The position numbers were made by a program, and so were the translations under genes. A stretch of DNA of 16,681 nucleotides from an uncultured Cryomorphaceae bacterium (GTDB lineage Bacteria; Bacteroidota; Bacteroidia; Flavobacteriales; Schleiferiaceae): NCBI GenBank assembly GCA_937900215.1, contig CALCFH010000215.1, positions 1 to 16,681 of the forward strand, given 5' to 3'. The notes beneath the pieces are model-generated. The model was not told where the DNA came from. It worked only from the letters and a program-made list of their open reading frames with translations, and made no database searches. Numbering within the stretch: the stretch's first letter is position 1; each line of letters opens with the position of its first letter. This document shows positions 7,958 to 13,943 of this stretch, one piece after another.

Positions 7958-8596
7958 ATGTTGAAAACAAAGCTTAAAGCTCTCTGTTCAGTGGGCTTGC
8001 TAATATCCGCAATTGCCCTGAATGCACAGGTACCCAATCGCTTCGAAAAAAATCCAGCTAAAAGTCCAACTCAAGACAGCGCTAAAGTCTTTGATAAACC
8101 TGTTCCAAAGAATGAAAAATCAAAGCCAGCGCCCAATACAAATAAAACTCCTTTCTATAAAAAATTGCGCTACGGCGGCACGGGAAGCCTTCAATTCGGA
8201 ACCATTACTTCTGTAATGCTCAATCCTAGAGTGGCTTATCCAGTAAACGACCGATTGCTTACTGGATTAGGTCTTACCTATTTATATGTTTCGGATGGCC
8301 GCTTTGAGCCTAATCTAGAACAAAGTATTTATGGCTTTAGTCCTTTTGTAAACTACAAAGTCTTTGGCCCAATTGCCCTTGCTGCCGAATACGAATTGCT
8401 GCGCGCCCAGGTGGTACAAGGTTTTGTGAATGGTCAGGTTCCGGTTTTTGGCGAGGAGTGGGTCAGCGCCCTCTACCTAGGTGGCGCCTATCTACCCGAT
8501 GGTTCTTTTTACTTTTCTATTCTCTTCAATGTCTTGTATGACCCGCTCCGCTCTGTCTATGCCAATCCGGTTATTCGGGTTGGGGTTCTATTCTAA
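7958..8596 (+). CDS. Probable outer-membrane beta-barrel protein, function unknown
   Basis: A 212-residue exported protein. Residues 1-24 are a signal peptide (hydrophobic run to ALNAQ). Residues 25-66 form a Pro/Lys/Ser/Asn-rich linker (e.g. PVPKNEKSKPAPNTNK). From about 68 the sequence alternates aromatic/Gly-rich strands and short turns (LRYGGTGSLQFGTITSVMLN, LTGLGLTYLYV, YFSILFNVLYDP) and ends in IRVGVLF. A C-terminal aromatic residue and this pattern fit a small outer-membrane barrel of about eight strands. No specific substrate is evident. The amylase gene follows after 24 bases on the same strand, so they are probably co-transcribed. It does not resemble SusC or SusD. Confidence 0.75.
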   Translation: MLKTKLKALCSVGLLISAIALNAQVPNRFEKNPAKSPTQDSAKVFDKPVPKNEKSKPAPNTNKTPFYKKLRYGGTGSLQFGTITSVMLNPRVAYPVNDRLLTGLGLTYLYVSDGRFEPNLEQSIYGFSPFVNYKVFGPIALAAEYELLRAQVVQGFVNGQVPVFGEEWVSALYLGGAYLPDGSFYFSILFNVLYDPLRSVYANPVIRVGVLF

Positions 8597-8620
8597 AGTC
8601 CTTCATCCAACCTCTTTCTC

Positions 8621-11194
8621 ATGCGTCTTCTCTTTTCTATTTTCCTTACTGTTTTCTTCTTTTTTCCTTCCATTCAAGCTCAGAACCTTCCCGTGCAGTT
8701 AAAGGTGAATATGAAAGGACACAGCATTCATCCGCAAGGAATCAGCGTTGCAGGAAACTTTCAGTCGCTTTTAGGCGGATCAAACTGGACTCCCGGTAGC
8801 CTTTGGCTGAGCGATCCCGATCAAGACAGTATTTACGAAATCAACTTCCAACTTCCTCAAGGGCGCTACTACTATAAGTTCATCAACGGCAATTCGTGGT
8901 CTGATCCCAACGAGCTCCTAGGTCCCGATTGCGGTTTTTCAGATGGAGGAATCAATTTCAATCGATTGCTCATTGTTGGTAAAAACGGAGTCAATATGCC
9001 CGCTCATGGTTTCGATGCCTGCGAAGGTTTAGTCACTTTTCGGGTGGATATGCAGAACGAATCCGTTGATCCTATTGGTGTTTTTGTAACAGGAGATTGG
9101 ATAGATGCTGCGGGATATGGAGTTACATGGGAAACCGATGCCCTTCCTCTATTCGATCCAGATGGAGACAATATCTATGAAACCGTTGCCTACATTCAAG
9201 ACAGTGCCAACCCTCAGCGCTTTCTCTATTACAACGGAAACTCCATCAGCAGTGCCGAGCAACCCAATGGCCCTTGCATGTCGCCCACGGCCCTCGTTGC
9301 CCGAAACCTTATTCCTTCCTCTCTTCCTCAAAAACTTACACCCGTTTGTTTTGGTAGCTGCGATCCTTGCAGTTTTTCGATCGACACCAATCTGCGAACC
9401 TATTGGTGGAACGAAAAGGTCTTCTATCAAATCTTTGTCCGCAGCTTCTACGATTCAGATGGAAATGGAATCGGTGATTTTCAAGGTCTTATTCAAAAAC
9501 TCGATTACCTCAACGATGGCGATTCTACTACGCATACCGATTTAGGTATAGACGGAATCTGGCTCATGCCCATCAATTCTTCTCCTTCCTACCACGGCTA
9601 TGATGTTACCGATTATCAGGCCATTAATCCAGATTATGGCAGCATGGCCGATTTTGAGGCTTTTCTCGACAGCGCCCATGCGCGCGGTATTAAGGTTATT
9701 ATGGACTATGTAATGAACCACAGCAGCAGTCAGCATCCTTGGTTTCAGGCTTCGCGCTCTAGCCCTAGCAGTCCCTTCCGAAACTGGTATATCTGGAGAA
9801 ATGCCAATCCGGGTTTCAACGGCCCTTGGGGTCAAGGGGTTTGGCATTCCTTTGCTTCTAACTTCTACTACGGTTTGTTTTGGGGAGGTATGCCCGATTT
9901 AAACTACGATGAGCCCGCCCTAAAGACCGAGATTTTTAACTCTGCCACTTTCTGGCTCAATAAAGGAGTAGATGGATTTCGGTTGGATGCGATTAAATAC
10001 CTCGATGAAGACTTTCCCATCCTAGAAAATACGCCGCGAACCTTCGCCCTCATCGAAGAATTTAAGCAGACCTTATTGAATACCAATCCGGAGGTGTATA
10101 CCGTAGGCGAAGTGTGGAGCAATACCAGCTCCATTCTTCCTTATGTAGACAGCACTCGAATGGATCATTGCTTTGAGTTTGACCTGGCCAGCAATATGCT
10201 CACTTCCATTATTCAGGGCCAAAGCAGTTCGCTCCAAAACCACTTGAATTTTATAAATACCGCCTATCCACCTTTGCAATTCGCGCCCTTTTTAAGCAAT
10301 CACGATCAAGACAGAGTCTTTAGCGTATTGGCAGAATCCACTCCAAGAATGAAACAGGCTGCGGCCTTATTGTTGGCTATGCCGGGCACTCCCTTCATTT
10401 ATTATGGCGAAGAATTGGGAATGACGGGAACGGGAGCCCATGAAAATATCAGAACACCCATGCAATGGAGCAGCGGAATGCAATCGGGATTTACCTCCGG
10501 AACTCCTTGGCATCCGGTGAATTCAAACTACACCAATCGGAATGTGCAGCTTTCCAGCCAAGATCCCAATAGCCTCTTGAATCTTTACAAAAAGCTGATT
10601 GCCGTAAGACAAAATGAGGTCGCTCTGCAAAAAGGCTATTATCTGGCAGCAGAAAATACCCATCCTTCCGTACTTGGTTTTATGCGCATTCACCGACAAG
10701 AAGCCATTTTGGTCTTGAGCAATATGAGCGACCAAAATGCCAACAGCAGCAGTACAGTAACACAGTCTACCCTACAAGCGGGCTCGTATTGGGCCGTTGA
10801 TTTGTTGGAAGGAGATACCCTCGGTTCTATGGTATTGGATGGAGTAGGTGGATTTCAATTTTCGTATTCCTTGCTTGGAAGGCAAACGGTGTATTTGAAG
10901 TTAATCGCTGGAAATGGGGTCTCCCTAGAAGAGCGAGAAAGGATGGATGGAATTACAGTATACCCCAACCCTGCCAAGGATAAACTCTATATTCGCTTTA
11001 ATGCAGAAAATCCATCCAACCGAAAGCTAGAATGGACTCTCACGGATGCCTTGGGAAGATTGCAAATGGAAGGCGTTAGTACAGATGAGAAAATCGCCGA
11101 AATTTCTATTCAGAGCCTATCTGCTGGGCTGTATTCTTTAGAACTTACGAATGAAAAGGGAATGCGTTGGATAGAGCAAATACTCATTCAATAG
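8621..11194 (+). CDS. Secreted GH13 alpha-amylase-family enzyme with type IX sorting domain
   Basis: Hydrolyses or rearranges alpha-glucosidic bonds outside the cell. The 857 residues contain: a signal peptide (1-21); two beta-sandwich modules (about 24-120 and 136-230; QLKVNMKGHSIHPQGISVAG and VTFRVDMQNESVDPIGVFVT are matching openings); a GH13 barrel (about 260-680) with calcium loop DSDGNGIGD (278-286), region I DYVMNH (362-367), region II GFRLDAIK (nucleophile Asp456), region III GEVW (Glu497), region IV NHD (560-562); a beta C domain; and a type IX secretion sorting domain from about 777 (ITVYPNPAKDKLYI to the end). Region V reads MPDLN (424-428), the form typical of the group between oligo-1,6-glucosidases and neopullulanases (GH13_36). 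All three catalytic residues are present. Exact specificity is unknown. Confidence 0.93.
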   Translation: MRLLFSIFLTVFFFFPSIQAQNLPVQLKVNMKGHSIHPQGISVAGNFQSLLGGSNWTPGSLWLSDPDQDSIYEINFQLPQGRYYYKFINGNSWSDPNELLGPDCGFSDGGINFNRLLIVGKNGVNMPAHGFDACEGLVTFRVDMQNESVDPIGVFVTGDWIDAAGYGVTWETDALPLFDPDGDNIYETVAYIQDSANPQRFLYYNGNSISSAEQPNGPCMSPTALVARNLIPSSLPQKLTPVCFGSCDPCSFSIDTNLRTYWWNEKVFYQIFVRSFYDSDGNGIGDFQGLIQKLDYLNDGDSTTHTDLGIDGIWLMPINSSPSYHGYDVTDYQAINPDYGSMADFEAFLDSAHARGIKVIMDYVMNHSSSQHPWFQASRSSPSSPFRNWYIWRNANPGFNGPWGQGVWHSFASNFYYGLFWGGMPDLNYDEPALKTEIFNSATFWLNKGVDGFRLDAIKYLDEDFPILENTPRTFALIEEFKQTLLNTNPEVYTVGEVWSNTSSILPYVDSTRMDHCFEFDLASNMLTSIIQGQSSSLQNHLNFINTAYPPLQFAPFLSNHDQDRVFSVLAESTPRMKQAAALLLAMPGTPFIYYGEELGMTGTGAHENIRTPMQWSSGMQSGFTSGTPWHPVNSNYTNRNVQLSSQDPNSLLNLYKKLIAVRQNEVALQKGYYLAAENTHPSVLGFMRIHRQEAILVLSNMSDQNANSSSTVTQSTLQAGSYWAVDLLEGDTLGSMVLDGVGGFQFSYSLLGRQTVYLKLIAGNGVSLEERERMDGITVYPNPAKDKLYIRFNAENPSNRKLEWTLTDALGRLQMEGVSTDEKIAEISIQSLSAGLYSLELTNEKGMRWIEQILIQ

Positions 11195-11285
11195 TCCGTT
11201 TCTGCAAGTTCTCAAGCGGAGTCTTTCACCTCCTTTGATTAAAACAGCCATAGAACTCATGGAAGAAAAAACCCGAAAAAGTTCT

Positions 11286-11299
11286 ATTTCAATTGAAAT
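11286..11299. repeat. Perfect 14-bp palindrome next to terminator
   Basis: ATTTCAATTGAAAT is its own reverse complement. It sits directly before the terminator stem in the gap between the amylase gene and the TonB_C-like gene. A further 8-bp inverted repeat (ATAGAACT 11250-11257 with AGTTCTAT 11280-11287) overlaps its left edge. Function unknown; it may only add structure to the 3' end of the amylase mRNA. Confidence 0.4.
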
Positions 11300-11300
11300 G

Positions 11301-11336
11301 AAAAAGCCTTCTTGTTTTTGTACAAGAAGGCTTTTT
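11301..11336. terminator. Strong bidirectional intrinsic terminator
   Basis: A perfect 15-bp stem (AAAAAGCCTTCTTGT 11301-11315 with 11322-11336) closes a 6-base loop. The outer A/T pairs supply the T-run in both directions. It lies between the convergent amylase gene and TonB_C-like gene and should end both. Confidence 0.92.
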
Positions 11337-11342
11337 CTAGAT

Positions 11343-12110
11343 TTAACAACCCAGCATTCCAAAAGAGATCGCCAATTCTTGGTCTACTTTTTCCCCTTTC
11401 TCATTTTCAGCAGCTTCCCACTCTCCTTCTAAATGGGTTAATAGATCAATCATGGTATCATCTATATCCGCATAACCAGATGTTCTATCCAACTTCACAT
11501 TGGTTATTTGGCCCGTCTTATCAACCGTAAAATACAATTTGGCTGGTCTTAATTTTTTCTCATCTAAGTTGAGGGTGTTCTCTTTATTGTTCTTGGCGAA
11601 ATAGGCAAGCAATTTCTCCTTTCCGGCTTTGTAGACGGCTTGTTTTTCTGGAACAACCGTTAAATGCGGACTGTAGTAGTTGAACTCTGCTTCTCCTGTT
11701 ACCGGGTTCTGTGAATAAAACTCCGTGCGAACAAGGAAGCAACTGGAATATTGGGCCGAATGTAAAAACGCCAGCTGCGCTTCAGTAAGCATTTCCGACT
11801 CACCCTTAAAGCGGATATTCGTCTGTTTATCGTTTTCAATAAAAATCAATTCCGTACTCTTTAAAGTAACAATGCGTTGGTTCTCTTCTGGCGTATTAAA
11901 CTCGGTTACGCGGATTACCTCATTCAGGAATTGCTTCGTAATAGGATCGTAGCGCGGTCCTAAATCGTAAAAGAAATCGACTTCAACAACTTCTTTTTCG
12001 TCGCTAGCGACTGTATTGCACTGTGGCTCTTCATACATAAATCCATAACTAAAAGCCATTAGGCCAATGCTAAGAAGTACTGCACTCAATATTTTCACAT
12101 TCTTTTTCAT
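11343..12110 (-). CDS. Secreted protein with C-terminal TonB_C-like domain
   Basis: A 255-residue protein beginning MKKNVKILSAVLLSIGLMAFSYGF, a signal peptide or membrane anchor. The middle (about 35-170) is not recognised. The last 80 residues (RPAKLYFTVDKTGQITNVKL, then DRTSGYADIDDTMIDLL and EGEWEAAENEKGEKVDQELAISFG) follow the pattern of the TonB C-terminal domain: a strand with F.V...G.I..V, a SGY.DID turn, a helix, then W.A...G..V. It lacks a Pro-rich spacer, and no ExbB/ExbD genes are near, so it is probably not a working energy transducer. Such lone TonB_C-like proteins are frequent in Bacteroidota and their function is mostly unknown. Its transcript ends at the hairpin 11301-11336. 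Confidence 0.75.
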   Translation of the reverse strand: MKKNVKILSAVLLSIGLMAFSYGFMYEEPQCNTVASDEKEVVEVDFFYDLGPRYDPITKQFLNEVIRVTEFNTPEENQRIVTLKSTELIFIENDKQTNIRFKGESEMLTEAQLAFLHSAQYSSCFLVRTEFYSQNPVTGEAEFNYYSPHLTVVPEKQAVYKAGKEKLLAYFAKNNKENTLNLDEKKLRPAKLYFTVDKTGQITNVKLDRTSGYADIDDTMIDLLTHLEGEWEAAENEKGEKVDQELAISFGMLGC

Positions 12111-12135
12111 TTCAATATCATTTTATTGTTCGATT

Positions 12136-12143
12136 CAAATCTA
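12136..12143 (-). promoter_or_regulatory. Probable -7 box of the TonB_C-like gene
   Basis: On the minus strand this reads TAGATTTG, an exact TAnnTTTG match, 25 bases before the ATG. No clear TTTG element is seen at the expected upstream distance, so support is moderate. Confidence 0.5.
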
Positions 12144-12244
12144 TACTGGCGAAAAGCTTCCTTCTGTTTCCCAAGTGTAAAATGATGTAACCGCAGTGTA
12201 AAAAAGAGTAGTGAGACCTAGAACAAGGAGTAAATGCCGATTCT

Positions 12245-12553
12245 TTACAGTGTTATCGGATCCATAGAGCCGCAAACTTCCACTCCGCCTTTGTCGTTCT
12301 TGACCCACTCTGGTCTGTTTGCCCATTGCTTAAACGAATAGATAAAACAAATAGAAGGGTTTTCCAGCGCAAAAAGCCTAAACTCTTGTCGCAATTGAGC
12401 AGAGAAGACATTCCCTTCCACGCAAAGCATTTGAAGGTTTGATTTCTGTTTCGCCCAATTTAAAATTGCAATGCCGCCCTTGGCACCTATTCCAAAAGCT
12501 ACCAAGCCCAGTACGCGATTTGATTTTGAAATAGGTTGCAGTAAGAAAACCAC
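12245..12553 (-). CDS. Unrecognised small ORF, possibly a gene fragment
   Basis: A 102-residue frame starting with GTG and ending with TAA. The N terminus is moderately hydrophobic (VFLLQPIS, then NRVLGLVAFGIGAKGGIAIL), followed by a mixed region (QLRQEFRLFALENP, IYSFKQWANRPEWVKNDKGG) and the end VEVCGSMDPITL. I do not recognise a family. In favour of a real gene are the strong purine-rich ribosome-binding sequence just upstream and a balanced amino-acid composition. Against it are the location next to a decayed DUF2306 gene, the GTG start and the lack of known relatives. It could be the remains of a longer protein; an overlapping frame to its right encodes a hydrophobic segment (about 12170-12245) that might once have continued it. 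Confidence 0.35.
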   Translation of the reverse strand: MVFLLQPISKSNRVLGLVAFGIGAKGGIAILNWAKQKSNLQMLCVEGNVFSAQLRQEFRLFALENPSICFIYSFKQWANRPEWVKNDKGGVEVCGSMDPITL

Positions 12554-12555
12554 TA

Positions 12556-12567
12556 CCTCCTCCCTCC
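12556..12567 (-). promoter_or_regulatory. Unusually strong purine-rich ribosome-binding sequence
   Basis: On the minus strand this reads GGAGGGAGGAGG, ending 2 bases before the GTG of the 102-residue ORF and overlapping the stop codon of the DUF2306 remnant. Other genes in this window lack a Shine-Dalgarno match, so this one stands out. Confidence 0.35.
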
Positions 12568-12725
12568 TAACCTAAAAACAAGCTGTGCAAATAACACCCT
12601 GGATAAAAAGTAAAGCCTCCCGCAATAACGAGGGCTCCAAAGTAGAGCAAGATCATTTTCCGTTGATGCACTTTCACCTTTCCTTTCTTGATGGCTAAAT
12701 AGGCCGTGGGCACCGGGCGACGATT
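12567..12725 (-). pseudogene. DUF2306 membrane protein, 3' remnant
   Basis: A frame of 52 codons between an in-frame TGA (12726-12728) and TAG (12567-12569). The peptide includes AYLAIKKGKVKVHQRKMI, then LLYFGALVIAGGFTFYPG and the end LHSLFLG. This matches the C-terminal third of the short DUF2306 family, whose usual ending is an A.R.G...AHRRAM...Y.GALV.AG.FT..PGR..H...FG pattern in a protein of about 130 residues with several membrane helices. The upstream helices are absent in all three minus frames, and the only in-frame starts (GTG 12713, ATG 12656) would give a truncated protein. It is therefore most likely a 5'-deleted pseudogene. The family match is from memory of the conserved pattern, not from a search. 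Confidence 0.55.
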
Positions 12726-12823
12726 TCAAATGTAGGGAAGTCTCACTGATTGGCCTTTTTATATACTTCGAATAGGCGCTATAAAGAAAAGTCCCCGAAA
12801 AGTGGAATAATACTCTTCATCTA

Positions 12824-12849
12824 TGCCGCAACTCTTTGCGGCAATTTTT
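12824..12849 (+). promoter_or_regulatory. Terminator-like hairpin in the lplA leader
   Basis: TGCCGCAA (12824-12831) and TTGCGGCA (12836-12843) form a perfect 8-bp GC-rich stem with a CTCT loop, followed by ATTTTTA. This is the shape of an intrinsic terminator reading in the + direction, 27 bases before the lplA start. It could be an attenuator, or end an unmarked upstream transcript. It has no T-run on the minus strand. Confidence 0.6.
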
Positions 12850-12876
12850 ACCTTCCACCCCTCTAAAGAAACACCC

Positions 12877-13866
12877 ATGCTTTGCATTCTCAATAAAGGC
12901 CTCGATCCGTATTTTAATCAAGCTACCGAGGAGTACTTGCTGAAGAATTTTAAGGAAAACATTTTCATGCTCTGGCAAAACGACTATACCATAGTGGTTG
13001 GAAAGCATCAAAATACCTTGGCCGAAATAAATGTTGAACACGTTAAAGAAAAGGGCATTCGGGTGGTGCGCAGATTAACAGGTGGCGGTGCGGTTTACCA
13101 CGATTTGGGCAATCTCAATTATACTTTCATTATGGGCTTCGGCGAGGAAGGCGCTACGGTGGATTTCAAAAAATACAATCAGCCCATTATCGATGTGCTG
13201 GCTCAATTGGGAGTGGCGGCTACTTTTTCGGGTAGAAACGATATTTTAATCGACGACCAAAAGTTCTCTGGAAATGCAGAACACATCTATCATCAAAAAC
13301 AAAGGGTACTCCATCACGGCACTTTGTTGTACGCTTCGGAGATTCAAGACATTTCCGATGCCCTGAATGTGAACCCCCTTAAATTTGAAGGCAAGGCCCG
13401 TAAATCGGTTCAGAGTCGGGTTACCAATATTTCTACTCATTTAAAGGAAGACATGGGCGTGGCCAAATTTGGTGAGCGCGTGATGCAACACATTACCCAT
13501 CTCTATCCCGATGCGGTTCCGTATGAATTGACCGATGCCGATAAAAAAGCCATTCAAAAACTGGCAGCTGAAAAGTATAGCCAATGGGAATGGAACTACG
13601 GCTACTCGCCTAAATACGGATTAAAGAAAGGAATCAAAACCCCAGGTGGCTTTATTGAAGCCCATCTCAATGTGGAAAAAGGAAGGATTACAGAATTGGA
13701 GATCTTTGGCGATTTCTTCGTCAATAAAGACCTCGAACCCTTGGTCCAAGCTTTAATTGGAAGGGAGCATGAGGAAGCAAAGCTCTTAGAGGCTTTAAAG
13801 GAATTGAAAAGCTCTGAATACTTTAATACTATTTCAGAGGAAGATTTAGTGCAGGTTTTTTTCTAG
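12877..13866 (+). CDS. lplA: Lipoate-protein ligase A
   Basis: Activates lipoate with ATP and transfers it to the lysine of lipoyl domains such as that of SucB. With the ATG at 12877 the protein has 329 residues, near the E. coli LplA size (338). Motifs are RRLTGGGAVYHDLGNLNYTF (65-84), the lipoyl-AMP loop; GRNDILIDDQKFSGNA (119-134) with the expected catalytic Lys129; and HHGTLL (146-151). The C-terminal accessory domain is present (PGGFIEAHLNVEKGRITELE), so this is a complete bacterial LplA and not the short two-gene form. An in-frame ATG at 12823 would add 18 residues, but it directly abuts a terminator-like hairpin and the added sequence does not look like the family N terminus, whereas MLCILNKGLDPYFN does. 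No clear promoter box was found. Confidence 0.95.
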   Translation: MLCILNKGLDPYFNQATEEYLLKNFKENIFMLWQNDYTIVVGKHQNTLAEINVEHVKEKGIRVVRRLTGGGAVYHDLGNLNYTFIMGFGEEGATVDFKKYNQPIIDVLAQLGVAATFSGRNDILIDDQKFSGNAEHIYHQKQRVLHHGTLLYASEIQDISDALNVNPLKFEGKARKSVQSRVTNISTHLKEDMGVAKFGERVMQHITHLYPDAVPYELTDADKKAIQKLAAEKYSQWEWNYGYSPKYGLKKGIKTPGGFIEAHLNVEKGRITELEIFGDFFVNKDLEPLVQALIGREHEEAKLLEALKELKSSEYFNTISEEDLVQVFF

Positions 13867-13943
13867 TACAAGAGAAATTTCCTTTGGCATAAAATCCATT
13901 CACTTGACTATTCCGCCTGCACTTAGCACGTATTCTGTACTAT

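Larger units (their letters stand above)
12111..12876. other. Gene-poor stretch with decayed and doubtful coding material
   Basis: About 770 bases between the TonB_C-like gene and the chosen lplA start. From left to right it holds the TonB_C-like promoter, about 100 bases with nothing recognised, a small unassigned minus-strand ORF (12245-12553) behind a strong purine-rich sequence, a DUF2306 remnant (12567-12725), about 100 featureless bases, and a terminator-like hairpin (12824-12849). No RNase P, tmRNA, SRP or tRNA signature was found. Confidence 0.6.

Noticed and set aside
9149..9847. Long open frames on the strand opposite the amylase gene
   Set aside because: They lie fully inside a gene with clear catalytic motifs and their products show no recognisable domain; they are shadows of the real frame.
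12128..12142. GTTCGATTCAAAT resembling a tRNA T-arm
   Set aside because: The stem pairs in only three positions and there is no acceptor stem, anticodon arm or D-arm around it.
12141..12326. 61-codon minus-strand frame with a hydrophobic C-terminal segment
   Set aside because: It overlaps the 102-residue ORF out of frame, has no promoter or ribosome-binding signal and an Arg/Gln-rich start that looks like out-of-frame translation.
12823..12876. Earlier ATG for lplA, adding 18 residues
   Set aside because: It directly abuts a terminator-like hairpin, and family members begin at the position of the ATG at 12877.
13864..13942. Imperfect inverted repeat (TAGTACAAGA / TTCTGTACTA) spanning the gap between lplA and the PLP-enzyme gene
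   Set aside because: Arms are short, with a bulge and a 59-base spacer and no T-run; too weak to call a terminator.
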